A stretch of 64,000 bases of DNA, taken from the NCBI RefSeq assembly GCF_012641275.1, contig NZ_JABAIA010000001.1:1302001-1366000 (forward strand), written 5' to 3'. The position numbers and the translations under genes were made by a program. Positions within the stretch are counted from its first letter, which is position 1, and each line of letters starts with the position of its first letter. Source of the DNA: Chitinophaga varians. GTDB taxonomy: Bacteria; Bacteroidota; Bacteroidia; Chitinophagales; Chitinophagaceae. The notes under the pieces were generated by a model. That model was not told the origin of the DNA. It ran no database searches and saw only the letters and a list, made by a program, of their open reading frames with translations. Positions 24,282 to 34,175 of the stretch are shown one piece after another.

Positions 24282-25244
24282 ATGATCGCTGCTTACGACG
24301 TACTGATAATTGGAGGAGGACCCATCGGAATAGCTTGCGGACTGGCCGCAAAAAGAGCAGGGCTCAGCTATGTCATCATCGAAAAAGGTTGCCTCGTCAA
24401 CTCCCTCTACAACTACCCCCTGTACATGACTTTCTTCTCTACTTCAGAAAGACTGGAAATAGGCGGTATTCCTTTTGTGTCCATCAATCCCAAGCCCTCA
24501 CGGCCGGAAGCGCTGGAATATTACAGACGTGTGGCCACCTCGGAAGCACTTAATATCAACCTGTTTGAAGAAGTCAGGGAGCTGCAGCCCAATGGCAACG
24601 AGTATTTCATCACTACCACCAAAAGCGCGTATCATGCCCGGCATGTGATCATCGCCACCGGTTTCTATGATATCCCCAACCTGCTGAACGTTCCCGGCGA
24701 ACAGCTGCCTAAAGTGACACACTACTATAAAGACCCGCATTACTACGCTACCCGCAAAGTAGTAGTGGTAGGCGCTCACAACTCTGCCGTAGACGCTGCA
24801 CTGGAGACCTATCGCAAAGGCGCGCAGGTGACCATGGTAGTCCGGGAAGGAGAGATCGGCAAAAGAGTAAAATACTGGGTCAAACCGGATATCGAAAACA
24901 GGATCAAGGAAGGATCTATCAAAGCATATTTCCACTCCACCATCAAAAGCATCGACGAACAATCGGTGACCATCGATACACCGGACGGAGAAGTATCTTT
25001 CGCCAACGATTTTGTGATCGCCATGACGGGCTACCAGCCTGATTTCTCACTGTTGCAAAAAGCAGGCATCCAGCTCTCCGACGATGCTAAAAAACTGCCT
25101 GTGTACAACCCGCTGACCATGGAAACCAATATGCCGCACATCTATCTGGCCGGCGTAGTCTGTGGCGGCATGGACACACACGTGTGGTTTATCGAAAACT
25201 CCCGCGAACACGCAGACAAAATCATACAGTCAATTACGAATTAA
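24282..25244 (+). CDS. ypdA: YpdA-type bacillithiol disulfide reductase
   Basis: A 320-aa FAD/NAD(P)H-dependent oxidoreductase of the YpdA family, which reduces bacillithiol disulfide. The FAD site IGGGPIGIACGLAA starts at residue 10, the NAD(P) site is VVVGAHNSAVDAAL (about 162-175), and the C-terminal FAD motif is MPHIYLAGV. YpdA lacks the CxxC pair of thioredoxin reductases, and no CxxC is seen here. bshA, bshB and bshC are not in the window. The final residues (SITN) and the stop codon are encoded by the first unit of an AATTACG repeat. Confidence 0.85.
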   Translation: MIAAYDVLIIGGGPIGIACGLAAKRAGLSYVIIEKGCLVNSLYNYPLYMTFFSTSERLEIGGIPFVSINPKPSRPEALEYYRRVATSEALNINLFEEVRELQPNGNEYFITTTKSAYHARHVIIATGFYDIPNLLNVPGEQLPKVTHYYKDPHYYATRKVVVVGAHNSAVDAALETYRKGAQVTMVVREGEIGKRVKYWVKPDIENRIKEGSIKAYFHSTIKSIDEQSVTIDTPDGEVSFANDFVIAMTGYQPDFSLLQKAGIQLSDDAKKLPVYNPLTMETNMPHIYLAGVVCGGMDTHVWFIENSREHADKIIQSITN

Positions 25245-25357
25245 GAATTACGAATTACGAATTAAGGGCTGTTTTATGGTGAGATTACTTAGTAACTTTC
25301 CCAATAAAACAGCCCTTAATTCGTAATTCGTAATTCGTAATTCCTAATTTGTAATTA
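25232..25357. repeat. Intergenic inverted repeat built of AATTACG units (copy 2)
   Basis: Tandem GAATTACGAATTA units on the left pair with tandem TAATTCG units on the right, with an inner stem AAGGGCTGTTTTAT/ATAAAACAGCCCTT. The element spans the whole gap between convergent ypdA and murB and contains both stop codons. It can serve as a bidirectional terminator. Confidence 0.88.
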
Positions 25358-26368
25358 GAGTATATTGACCTCCCGTTCCAGTTCCACTCCAAATTTCTCC
25401 TGAACGCTATCCACCACCCGTTGAGACAGCGCATAGATCTCACTGCCTTTGGCATGACCATAATTCACCAGCACCAGTGCCTGTTTCGCGTGCACGCCGG
25501 CATCGCCTTCACGGTAGCCTTTCCAGCCGCACTGTTCTATCAACCAGCCTGCCGCCAGCTTGAAATGCCCGTCAGCCAACGGATACGCAACAATCTGCGG
25601 GAAGGTCGCTTTTAACGCTTCATATTTGGCCGCATCGATAGACGGGTTCTTGAAAAAGCTGCCGGCATTACCGATTTTAGCGGGGTCAGGCAACTTGGAT
25701 GTCCGGATATTGATCACCGCCTGGCTGATAGCCTGTATGGACAGCTCTTTGATGCCCATACGCTCCAGCTCCTCGTTGATAGCGCCATAGCTGGTATTAA
25801 AGCGGGGTGTTTTATTGAGCCGGTAAGTAACGTTCAGAATAGCAAACTGGTTACGGTATTGTTTTTTGAAGACGCTTTCACGATACCCGAACGCACAGTC
25901 ATTGTTCGTAAAAGTGACAACCCTGCGGTCTGCCAGGTGCAAGGCTTCCAGTGAATGGAACGTGTCTTTTATCTCCACGCCGTAAGCGCCGATATTCTGC
26001 ATGGGGCTGGCGCCTACATTGCCTGGTATCAGCGACAGGTTTTCCAGACCGGCCATATCGGCGGCCAGGCAGTACTGCACAAAGCCATGCCAGTTCTCGC
26101 CGGCGCCGGCTTTCACATATACGTGGTCGTTATCCTCGTCTACCACCTTCATGCCCTTGATTTCATTTTTGAGCATGAGCCCATCAAAATCCTGTGTAAA
26201 CAGGATGTTGCTGCCACCGCCCAGGATCATCCGGGGCAATCCCTTTACCCGTGGCTCATCCAGCAGGGCCAGCAACGCAGCTTCACTGTCAAACGAAGCG
26301 AAATAACGGCTCATTGCCGGGATGCCAAATGTATTATAGGATTGCAGCAACACATTTTCTGATACCAT
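25355..26368 (-). CDS. murB: UDP-N-acetylenolpyruvoylglucosamine reductase
   Basis: Reduces UDP-GlcNAc-enolpyruvate to UDP-MurNAc with NADPH and FAD, in cytoplasmic peptidoglycan precursor synthesis. At 337 aa it is the long type I (E. coli-like) form. Motifs: NTFGIPA, ILGGGSNILF, IPGNVGASPMQNIGAYGVE, a YRESVFK segment, and GSFFKNP with the catalytic Ser. The C-terminal catalytic Glu region is ELEREVNIL. It stands alone, with a -7 promoter element at 26392-26399; the stop codon lies in a repeat. Confidence 0.96.
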   Translation of the reverse strand: MVSENVLLQSYNTFGIPAMSRYFASFDSEAALLALLDEPRVKGLPRMILGGGSNILFTQDFDGLMLKNEIKGMKVVDEDNDHVYVKAGAGENWHGFVQYCLAADMAGLENLSLIPGNVGASPMQNIGAYGVEIKDTFHSLEALHLADRRVVTFTNNDCAFGYRESVFKKQYRNQFAILNVTYRLNKTPRFNTSYGAINEELERMGIKELSIQAISQAVINIRTSKLPDPAKIGNAGSFFKNPSIDAAKYEALKATFPQIVAYPLADGHFKLAAGWLIEQCGWKGYREGDAGVHAKQALVLVNYGHAKGSEIYALSQRVVDSVQEKFGVELEREVNIL

Positions 26369-26391
26369 AATAGCTTAACTTTATATAGCAG

Positions 26392-26399
26392 CAAATATA
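26392..26399 (-). promoter_or_regulatory. -7 promoter element of murB
   Basis: TATATTTG on the minus strand matches TAnnTTTG, placing the transcription start about 20 bases before the murB ATG. Confidence 0.5.
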
Positions 26400-26410
26400 T
26401 CAGAAATTGT

Positions 26411-27067
26411 ATGAAAACAGCTATCGTTATCGGAGCAACAGGTCTTACCGGTACCCATCTGGTAGCCGCACTGTTGCAGGACAACTACTTCAGCAAGGTG
26501 AAGGTGCTGGTACGGCAGCCCTGGGCGCATCAGCATCCGGGACTGGAAAGCATCATTGTTGACTTTGATGACGAAAAAAGCCTGGCGGCGGCCATTGAGG
26601 GAGACGTGTTTTTTTCCTGCATCGGCACTACCATCAAAAAAGCCGGCACACAGGAGAATTTCCGCGCAGTGGACTACGGTATCAACATCAGGTGCGCCAC
26701 CATCGCCCGCCGCAAAGACATTCCGCAGTTCCTGATGATCTCTTCCATTGGCGCCAATCCAAAATCTTCCAATTTCTACCTGCGCACCAAAGGACAAACA
26801 GAAGAAGCTGTACTGGCCATGGGCTTTGTCGGCACCTACATTTTCCGGCCTTCTTTTCTTCTCGGTGAACGAAAGGAATTCCGCTTCGGAGAATGGCTGG
26901 GCAAGTATCTTATCCAGCTGTTTTATTTCCTGCTGCAGGGCCGCTGGAAGAAATACCGGGGCATTAAAGCCGCTACTGTGGCCCAGGCAATGGTGAGGGT
27001 CGCCAAACAGTTCGACCCCGGCATTCATATCTTTGAATCCGATGCCATACAAAATTTAGGAATTTAG
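26411..27067 (+). CDS. NAD(P)-binding atypical SDR, HTATIP2/TIP30-like
   Basis: A 218-aa Rossmann-fold protein. The cofactor loop VIGATGLTGTHLV is at residues 6-18. The VDYGIN and MISSIGANPKSSNFYLRTKGQ segments contain the YxxxK-like pair characteristic of the NAD(P)H-binding/HTATIP2 group. It has no signal peptide. Its substrate is unknown. It is divergent from murB and followed by a secreted DUF3857 protein gene 14 bases later. Confidence 0.8.
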   Translation: MKTAIVIGATGLTGTHLVAALLQDNYFSKVKVLVRQPWAHQHPGLESIIVDFDDEKSLAAAIEGDVFFSCIGTTIKKAGTQENFRAVDYGINIRCATIARRKDIPQFLMISSIGANPKSSNFYLRTKGQTEEAVLAMGFVGTYIFRPSFLLGERKEFRFGEWLGKYLIQLFYFLLQGRWKKYRGIKAATVAQAMVRVAKQFDPGIHIFESDAIQNLGI

Positions 27068-27081
27068 ATACCTTCGCTATC

Positions 27082-29055
27082 ATGAAACGACTTATATTCT
27101 TTCTCTCCGTTATATGCATTGCCAGCTTGCCATTGTTAACATCCGCCCAGATTAACAATTACTATCCCGATACCTGGAAAGACAATGCACAGCCTGAAAC
27201 GGTTGCGCTCACCGGCGCCGCCGCGGAAGCACCTTATTACATCACCAGCTACAAAATATCACGCGACTTCAATATCACGAACCGCGATAAAGCAGAAGCC
27301 GTCACACACTATAAAACTATTTACAAGAGAATACACATCAATACCGCCGCTGCTGCCGACAGCCTCACCCAGCTGGCCCTGACGCTGGAAACCAATGAAC
27401 TGCTGCGTGGCTTTCGTATCCGGTCCCTCCTCCCCGATGGCAAAACCATCAACCTGACAGACCAGACCAGGTCGCTCAAACTCAATGATGGCCGCACTGC
27501 GGTGGTGGTCAACAATATCCGGGTACAGGCAGGCGGAGAACTGGAATATGAACTGAGCCTCAAAGAACTGTTCGACTACGCCGGCGCGGATTATCTCCAG
27601 TCAGGCATCGCCAGCGGACAGATACAGTTTATGCTGGTAGCTCCCCGTAGCCTGCAATTCAACTTTCATGCGGCCAACGGCGTACCCGGCATTACCGACA
27701 GCGTGGCCGGCAACAACCACTACCACCGCGTAGCACTGCAGCAGGTGCCGGCACTGCAAAACAATGATTTCTATTACTTCCTGCCACAGCTGCAACGCAT
27801 CGATTTTGCCCTGAGCACCGCCACAGAAGGCAGGGACACCACCCGCCTCTCGTGGCAACAGTTCGGACAGGACCTCTATATCCCTTATGTGTCCGTTAAT
27901 AAAAATGAACAGAAACAACTGGAGAAAGAACTGGACCGCTGGCCCTTTCTGAAATACCGCCTCCCGGTACCACAGCTGATATACCTGGTGGAACAATATA
28001 TCAAAACAAACTATAGCCTCCGGCCTGCCAGCGATTTCTTTGAACCACAAGACCTGAGCACCATCATCCGTACCAAACAGACAGACCGGAACGGCATGGT
28101 GAAACTCATGATGGCAGCATATTACACGTTGAATATTCCCGTGCAGCTGCTGGCTACCGCTTCGCGCGATACCATTCCCTTACAGAAAAACCTGGTAAAC
28201 CGTGCCGCGGCTAACAATATCCTGCTGTATTTCCCGGCCCAGCAACAGGCGCTGGCCCCAACGGAGATGAATACACGTTATCCGTGCTATCCGCCCCTGT
28301 GGAGCAATACGCTCGCGCTTCGCTGCCGTGATACGCTGGTGGGTACAGAAAGCAAAGTGCTCACCGATTTCATCATGACGCCGCAACCACAGTACACCTT
28401 CAGCAACAGCACGCTGGAAGCCAGCCTCAGCTCATTGAGCCACCCTGTATGGAAAGTAACACAGTCCTTCGGCGGCTATGGCGGCAGCAATGCTAAAAAC
28501 GCTTTCATACAGGCCACTACCACAGAGGCACGCAACAATATCTTCAACGCGCTGCTGCCTTTTATGCCGGGCGCACGCACGATCGTATCTGTGGAAGCAC
28601 AGAATGAAAAGTTCACCAACACGCCACTCGACAAACCAGTGGTGATCAACAGCACCCTGGAAACACCCGCTCTCATTGTGCAGGACGGCGATCATTACCT
28701 GCTCAGCATCGGCCAGTTACTGGCCGGTGTTCAGAACTACCAATACCATCTCCCGGAAGGCGACAAACCGGTGCAACTGGCCTTTCCCTACTACCAGGAA
28801 AAGCGTGTGCACATTGATCTGCCGGCAGGATATACCCTGGCCGACAAAGCAGCCTTCACGGCAGATATCTCCCATAACAACGTACTGGGGCTCAAAATGA
28901 GATGTGAGGAAGAAAACAGCCGGCTGCACATTTTTATCATCGAATGGTACAGCCAGAGCGAGTTAAAAGGAGAAGACAAAAAAGTATTGGGAAATATTCT
29001 TGACCGGTTCAAAAAACTACAGCTTCAACAGCTGACGCTGGTGAAAAAACAATAG
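27082..29055 (+). CDS. Secreted DUF3857/transglutaminase-like protein
   Basis: A 657-aa exported protein with signal peptide MKRLIFFLSVICIASLPLLTSA. The N-terminal half fits DUF3857 (beta-rich, motif HYKTIYKRIHI and LPDGKTINL). The middle (about 300-420) matches a degenerate transglutaminase-like fold in which the usual catalytic Cys is not evident. The C-terminal part resembles DUF3858. Such proteins are widespread in Bacteroidota and uncharacterised. It ends immediately before the convergent priA stop codon without a spacer. Confidence 0.78.
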   Translation: MKRLIFFLSVICIASLPLLTSAQINNYYPDTWKDNAQPETVALTGAAAEAPYYITSYKISRDFNITNRDKAEAVTHYKTIYKRIHINTAAAADSLTQLALTLETNELLRGFRIRSLLPDGKTINLTDQTRSLKLNDGRTAVVVNNIRVQAGGELEYELSLKELFDYAGADYLQSGIASGQIQFMLVAPRSLQFNFHAANGVPGITDSVAGNNHYHRVALQQVPALQNNDFYYFLPQLQRIDFALSTATEGRDTTRLSWQQFGQDLYIPYVSVNKNEQKQLEKELDRWPFLKYRLPVPQLIYLVEQYIKTNYSLRPASDFFEPQDLSTIIRTKQTDRNGMVKLMMAAYYTLNIPVQLLATASRDTIPLQKNLVNRAAANNILLYFPAQQQALAPTEMNTRYPCYPPLWSNTLALRCRDTLVGTESKVLTDFIMTPQPQYTFSNSTLEASLSSLSHPVWKVTQSFGGYGGSNAKNAFIQATTTEARNNIFNALLPFMPGARTIVSVEAQNEKFTNTPLDKPVVINSTLETPALIVQDGDHYLLSIGQLLAGVQNYQYHLPEGDKPVQLAFPYYQEKRVHIDLPAGYTLADKAAFTADISHNNVLGLKMRCEEENSRLHIFIIEWYSQSELKGEDKKVLGNILDRFKKLQLQQLTLVKKQ

Positions 29056-31497
29056 TTATACACAGTCTACGTCCGGCACAATTACCACAGAGCGGAAACG
29101 TTTCTCTGCCAGCAACTGCACGAAAAACTCACGCAACACCTGTTTCACATGGGCGATCACTCTGCTGTCACGGGGAAGTTTGATCAGCATCTCCTGCAGG
29201 TAATTGTTCCGGACCCTTGCCACCAGTGGCGCCGCCGGTCCTACCAATTGCGCGCCGATATGCGGCTGCAGCCAGCTGGCCAGTATCTGCGCGGCCTGCT
29301 CCACTACCTGCTGGTTTTTATGTCGCAACGTGAGCTTCAGCACCCTGAAAAAAGGTGGATAGCCAAACTGTTGCCGCTCGGCAATCTCCGCTTCATACAT
29401 GCTCTTATAATCGTGTTCGCTCACAAAATGCAGTATAGGATGACGGGTATTGCTGGCCTGTATCAACACCTTTCCCATTCCGTGTTTACGGCCGGCACGG
29501 CCGCTCACCTGCTCCATCAGTTGAAACGCCCTTTCATTCACCCTGAAATCGGGATAGCTCAACAGGCTATCGGCACTGAGGATGCCCACCAGGTTCACGT
29601 TATCGAAGTCCAGTCCTTTCACCACCATCTGCGTGCCTACCAGGATATCGATCTCCTGCTCTTCCAGCAAACGGATCATTTTATTGTGACTGTCCTTATT
29701 ACGGATAGAATCCACGTCCATACGCGCAATACGCGCTTCAGGAAACAATTGCTGCAGATCGTCTTCTATCTTTTCGGTACCAAAACTTTTCGGGATGAGC
29801 GATTGTGAGCCACAGGCTTCGCAGGTATACACATAGGGATAACGGGTGCCGCAATAGTGGCAATGCAGTTTATCCTGATTACGGTGATAGGTCAGTGATA
29901 CATCACATTGTTTGCAATGCGGTATCCAGCCACAGGTGGTGCATAGCAGGAACGGCGCATACCCGCGGCGGTTCTGAAAAAGGATCACCTGCTTTTTCTC
30001 TGTGAGGCTTTGGGTGATCGCTGTTTTTAATGCCTGCGTGAAATTGCCGTCCATGGTTTTTTCGGCCATTTCCTGTTTGATGTCCACCACTTCGATGGCA
30101 GGCATCTGTATGCCGCCGAAACGTTCGTTCAGCTCTACCAGCCCATACTTGCCCTGCTGCGCGTTGTAATAGGATTCCAGCGCCGGTGTAGCAGAACCCA
30201 GCAGCACTTTGGCTTTGAAGAGGCTGGCATAATAGATGGCCGCATCACGCGCATGATAGCGTGGCGCGGGGTCCTGTTGTTTATAGGAAGCGTCGTGTTC
30301 TTCATCGAGGATGATCAGTCCCAGGTCGCGGAAAGGCAGCAGCAGGCTGGAACGCGCGCCCAGCACAATCTGCACTTCGCCGTTTTTGACTTTGTTCCAT
30401 ATCTCCACCCTTTCGTTGTTGCTGAAGCGGGAGTGATAGATGGCAATGCTGCTGCCGAAGTGTTTCTGCAGCCGTGTGATGATCTGCGCGGTAAGCGCTA
30501 TTTCGGGCAACAGATACAGCACCTGCCGGCCAGAGGCCAGGCATTCTTCCATCATCTTCACATATATCTGTGTTTTGCCGCTGGAGGTAACACCATGCAA
30601 CAAGGTTACCTGCTTCTCTTCGAAATGACGGCGGATAGCCTGCAAGGCCACCTCCTGTGAAGGGCTCAGGCTGAAGTCGATCTGTGCGTCCACCTTGCCG
30701 GTACGGATTCTGTCGACTGTCCTTTTTTCTATCCAGAGAATATTTTTGTCGACCAGCCCTTTCAGCTGGGCCGTGGTGGCGCCTGATTTCTTCAGCAGAT
30801 CATTTTGTTTTACGCTGCCTTCCGTTTTCTGCAGGTGCAGGTAAGCCAGTAGCAGCTCCATTTGTTTGGGTGCGCGGCCCATATCATTGAAGAGCGCTGC
30901 CAGCTGTTCTTCGTCGTGATAGTCGGCATGCAGCTGTACGAAATTTTCCTTTTTTTCCCGGTAAACTTCTTTCAGCTCTTCATAAATGAGACATACTTTT
31001 TTCTCGATCAGTTTTTTGATGACGGAATACACTTCCGATTTATCGAGGATCAATTGCACTTCTTCAATGCGCAGTTCTTTACGGATATGCAGCGCCTCCG
31101 CGATGAGATATTCGTCATCATCGAGGGCGGTAAAATCATCGCCGTAGGCATCATTATACAACAACAGTGTTTCGCTGGAAAGCTTCAGGTGCGCTGGAAG
31201 CGCGGCGTTGAGGACTTCTCCTTCGCTGCACATATAATAGCTGGCTATCCATGACCAGAAGGCTAACTGTGTGGGATATACGACAGGGTCTTTGTCCAGC
31301 ATATCCAGCAGTGGCTTGGTCTTATAGGCAGGCGCCTGTTCGTGCACCGCCTTCACGATGCCCGCATACTTTTTTTGTTTTCCGAGCTGTACTGCCACAC
31401 GGCTTCCCGGCTGTAAAGCATGCTCCATGCTTTCAGGGACTGCATACGTATAATTTTTAGGAAGGGCCAGCGGCAGTATTACATCAGCGTACTTCAT
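29056..31497 (-). CDS. priA: Primosomal protein N' (replication restart helicase PriA)
   Basis: An 813-aa superfamily 2 helicase that reloads the replisome at stalled forks. It has an N-terminal DNA-binding region, Walker A GVTSSGKTQ, Walker B LDEEHDASYK, and the cysteine-rich zinc insert (CTTCGWIPHCKQC and CHYCGTRYPYVYTCEACGS) that holds two zinc ions. QVSGRAGR marks helicase motif VI. Length is typical of Bacteroidota PriA. The start overlaps the upstream acyltransferase by four bases (ATGA), indicating translational coupling. Confidence 0.97.
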   Translation of the reverse strand: MKYADVILPLALPKNYTYAVPESMEHALQPGSRVAVQLGKQKKYAGIVKAVHEQAPAYKTKPLLDMLDKDPVVYPTQLAFWSWIASYYMCSEGEVLNAALPAHLKLSSETLLLYNDAYGDDFTALDDDEYLIAEALHIRKELRIEEVQLILDKSEVYSVIKKLIEKKVCLIYEELKEVYREKKENFVQLHADYHDEEQLAALFNDMGRAPKQMELLLAYLHLQKTEGSVKQNDLLKKSGATTAQLKGLVDKNILWIEKRTVDRIRTGKVDAQIDFSLSPSQEVALQAIRRHFEEKQVTLLHGVTSSGKTQIYVKMMEECLASGRQVLYLLPEIALTAQIITRLQKHFGSSIAIYHSRFSNNERVEIWNKVKNGEVQIVLGARSSLLLPFRDLGLIILDEEHDASYKQQDPAPRYHARDAAIYYASLFKAKVLLGSATPALESYYNAQQGKYGLVELNERFGGIQMPAIEVVDIKQEMAEKTMDGNFTQALKTAITQSLTEKKQVILFQNRRGYAPFLLCTTCGWIPHCKQCDVSLTYHRNQDKLHCHYCGTRYPYVYTCEACGSQSLIPKSFGTEKIEDDLQQLFPEARIARMDVDSIRNKDSHNKMIRLLEEQEIDILVGTQMVVKGLDFDNVNLVGILSADSLLSYPDFRVNERAFQLMEQVSGRAGRKHGMGKVLIQASNTRHPILHFVSEHDYKSMYEAEIAERQQFGYPPFFRVLKLTLRHKNQQVVEQAAQILASWLQPHIGAQLVGPAAPLVARVRNNYLQEMLIKLPRDSRVIAHVKQVLREFFVQLLAEKRFRSVVIVPDVDCV

Positions 31498-32267
31498 CCT
31501 ACGGGTTGCAATGTTGGATAATGACGGTATTTCCGGAGTTCCCGGTCCATGATGTCATAGGTCTGTTGTTTCAGGCTGTTGATATCATCGAGGGTAAGCC
31601 CTGTCACCGGGATGGCAGGCAGAAACACCACGCGGCATTTACCGGGGTTGAGATGCATAGGGCCGGTATGAGGCAACCGGTCTCCGGCATCAACGTATAA
31701 CACTGGTTTGATAGGAATCTGCATTTCGATGGCCATCCGGAAGGCGCCGTTGTGGAACGGGCGCAATGGCTCATTGGATTCGTTGGTGGTCCCTTCAGGG
31801 AACACCAGGATGGAGATACCGGCCTTCAGGGCACTCATCATCTCTCTCACGCTTCGTGCACGGGCCGATGCGTTGGACCGGTCCACGGACACGACAGAGT
31901 TTTTATAAATGAAGCCGAATGCGGGAATTTTGGCCATTTCCACTTTCCCCAGCGGGCGGAACGGCAGCCGCATTACTTTTACGGCAATGGCCGCGTCCAG
32001 GTAGGAACGGTGGTTCACCACATAGATACAAGGTTCTTTATCTTTCTCTTTTTCACAGTCATATTTACGGGTAACCCTCATCCCTACTGCCGGAAACCAC
32101 ACATGCGCCCAGAAACGCAGGAAATAAAAAATGATATTTCCACCCTTTTCCTTCCCCAGCAATGACGCCAGGAAAATTGGCGGCAGGATCAGGAACATGA
32201 TGGACAGGAAAACGATAGCGGCGTACACAACATAAATTACACGCAACGGTTTCAGTAGAAAATTCAT
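31494..32267 (-). CDS. 1-acyl-sn-glycerol-3-phosphate acyltransferase (PlsC-type)
   Basis: A 257-aa membrane-associated acyltransferase that makes phosphatidic acid from lysophosphatidic acid (family-level inference). Two hydrophobic helices occupy residues 1-40. The catalytic NHRSYLD motif (NHx4D) and the PEGTTNES motif are intact. It is the first gene of a two-gene operon with priA, overlapping it by four bases. Confidence 0.9.
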   Translation of the reverse strand: MNFLLKPLRVIYVVYAAIVFLSIMFLILPPIFLASLLGKEKGGNIIFYFLRFWAHVWFPAVGMRVTRKYDCEKEKDKEPCIYVVNHRSYLDAAIAVKVMRLPFRPLGKVEMAKIPAFGFIYKNSVVSVDRSNASARARSVREMMSALKAGISILVFPEGTTNESNEPLRPFHNGAFRMAIEMQIPIKPVLYVDAGDRLPHTGPMHLNPGKCRVVFLPAIPVTGLTLDDINSLKQQTYDIMDRELRKYRHYPTLQPVG

Positions 32268-32337
32268 AAACGCCTTGTAAATGTGAATGATGGCGGAAAA
32301 CTACGACTTTTTTCTGTCTTATCCGCCTTTGCGTGTA

Positions 32338-32787
32338 CTACTCGCAGGCACAGGTCCAGTCTTTTTCCAGGTCAATACAGGTGATCACTTTCGCGTGCTG
32401 TTGGTCACATGGAGCAAAGACAATACGGAGGTGCTGCCCTTCATGGGAATAGCCTTCCAGTGCATAGGTAGGGCATGGCTGGTCGTTCGGATTGGATTTT
32501 GCCGGATTTACAGTACCAGTGGACAGGATTTCCTGCACTTCTTCTTTTGTCACATGACGGCATTCCATCCGACAAATGGCATGCCTTGTATATTCCAGCT
32601 GTGCCTGCCGGTTGAGCGCTCCTTCAGGTACATCGGCAGACATTCTGCCGGAAGGGGTTACTACGGGCTTGTCCGTAATTGGCGCAGAAGCTTTTTTATC
32701 GCTTCCTTTCCACCACTCCTGATGCCAGCCGGCAAACAATAATAATCCCAGTAAAATAACGGGCAGGTACTTTTGCAATGATCTCAT
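32338..32787 (-). CDS. DUF4258 domain protein with N-terminal membrane anchor
   Basis: A 149-aa protein with a hydrophobic N-terminus (YLPVILLGLLLFAG) that may be a signal or anchor. The C-terminal 85 residues fit DUF4258, which contains the RHAICRMECRHVT and LRIVFAPC segments; six cysteines in this half suggest disulfides outside the cytoplasm. DUF4258 is sometimes found in toxin-like proteins, but no antitoxin candidate is adjacent and the gene is solitary. Function not assigned. Confidence 0.75.
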   Translation of the reverse strand: MRSLQKYLPVILLGLLLFAGWHQEWWKGSDKKASAPITDKPVVTPSGRMSADVPEGALNRQAQLEYTRHAICRMECRHVTKEEVQEILSTGTVNPAKSNPNDQPCPTYALEGYSHEGQHLRIVFAPCDQQHAKVITCIDLEKDWTCACE

Positions 32788-32872
32788 AGTTCGATTAACA
32801 GACTCACCTTTTAAGAAAAGCGGCCCTAAATTACTTAATAATTACTTACCAAACTATGACATAAAAAGTTCC

Positions 32873-32880
32873 TACCTTTG
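32873..32880 (+). promoter_or_regulatory. -7 promoter element of mtaB
   Basis: TACCTTTG, an exact TAnnTTTG match, ends nine bases before the ATG at 32890, so the transcript leader would be only a few bases long. Confidence 0.55.
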
Positions 32881-32889
32881 CCCTCCTTT

Positions 32890-34167
32890 ATGGAACAGGT
32901 TAAAACAGTAGCATTTCATACACTCGGCTGTAAGCTGAATTTTTCAGAAACCTCCACTTTGAGCAGGTTGCTGGAACAGGACGGGTTTGTTAAGACGGAT
33001 TTTGAGAATACGGCAGATGTGTATGTCATCAACACCTGCTCAGTGACAGATAACGCCGATAAGGAATGCCGGCAGCTGGTACGTCGTATCCAGCGCCGCG
33101 CACCGGAAAGCATGGTGGTCATCACCGGCTGTTACGCCCAGCTCAAACCACAGGAAATCGCTTCTATTGAAGGGGTGGACCTGGTACTGGGCGCCGCTGA
33201 AAAATTCAACATCACCGAGCACCTGAAAACGCTCACCAAAGGCAACAGCGCCAAAATCTGCTCCTGCGACATCGAAGATGTCAATACCTTCCATGCCTCC
33301 TATTCCGTTAACGACCGTACCCGCACCTTCCTGAAAGTACAGGATGGCTGCGACTACAGCTGTACCTTCTGCACCATCCCCATGGCCAGAGGCAAAAGCC
33401 GCAGTGACAGTGTTAACAGCGTAGTGGAAAATGCCGTTCAGCTGGCAGCCAGCGGCGTAAAGGAAATCGTGCTCACTGGCGTTAACCTGGGCGACTTCGG
33501 CAAAGGCCTCCACGGCGGCAAAAAAAGAGAAGAATCATTTTATGAACTGATACAGGAACTGGACAAAGTGGAAGGCATCGAACGTTACCGCATCTCTTCC
33601 ATAGAACCCAACCTGCTCAGCAATGAGATCATAGAATTTGTGGCCAACAGCCAGCGGTTCATGCCTCATTTCCATATACCGCTGCAGAGCGGCAACAACG
33701 AAATACTGGGCCTCATGCGCCGCCGGTACCGCCGCGAACTGTACGCGGAAAAAGTAGCGCTCATCAAACAGTTCATGCCACACTGCTCCATCGGGGTAGA
33801 CGTGATCGTTGGCTTCCCCTCTGAAAGCGATGCCCATTTTCAGGACACCTACGATTTCCTTCACGGCCTCGATGTGTCCTATCTGCATGTATTCACCTAT
33901 TCCGAAAGGGCCAATACCCCCGCACTCGAAATCAATCCTGTAGTGCCGGTCAACATTCGCCACGAACGCAATAAACAATTGCGTAACCTCAGCCACAAAA
34001 AACAACAGTACTTCCAGGAACAACACCTGAACCAAACCCGTAAAGTATTGTTTGAAAGCCACAGCAAAGACGGCATGATGGAAGGTTATACCGATAACTA
34101 CATCCGTGTGACCACCCACTTCCGCGAAGAATGGGTGAATCAGCTGGTGGACTGGGAACTGCGATAA
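32890..34167 (+). CDS. mtaB: tRNA (t6A37) methylthiotransferase MtaB
   Basis: A 425-aa radical-SAM enzyme that converts t6A37 to ms2t6A37 in tRNAs reading ANN codons. It has the N-terminal UPF0004 domain (HTLGCKLNFSE, NTCSVT, VITGCYAQ: three Cys for one Fe-S cluster), the radical SAM core with CDYSCTFC (CxxxCxxC), and a C-terminal TRAM-like region. The ATG at 32890 (MEQVKT) is preferred to a TTG at 32878, which lies inside the promoter element. It is convergent with the MFS gene at 34176. Confidence 0.94.
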   Translation: MEQVKTVAFHTLGCKLNFSETSTLSRLLEQDGFVKTDFENTADVYVINTCSVTDNADKECRQLVRRIQRRAPESMVVITGCYAQLKPQEIASIEGVDLVLGAAEKFNITEHLKTLTKGNSAKICSCDIEDVNTFHASYSVNDRTRTFLKVQDGCDYSCTFCTIPMARGKSRSDSVNSVVENAVQLAASGVKEIVLTGVNLGDFGKGLHGGKKREESFYELIQELDKVEGIERYRISSIEPNLLSNEIIEFVANSQRFMPHFHIPLQSGNNEILGLMRRRYRRELYAEKVALIKQFMPHCSIGVDVIVGFPSESDAHFQDTYDFLHGLDVSYLHVFTYSERANTPALEINPVVPVNIRHERNKQLRNLSHKKQQYFQEQHLNQTRKVLFESHSKDGMMEGYTDNYIRVTTHFREEWVNQLVDWELR

Positions 34168-34175
34168 ATCCGCTA

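Noticed and set aside
32338..32787. DUF4258 protein considered as a toxin-antitoxin toxin
   Set aside because: No partner gene is adjacent and the protein has a membrane or signal segment at its N-terminus.
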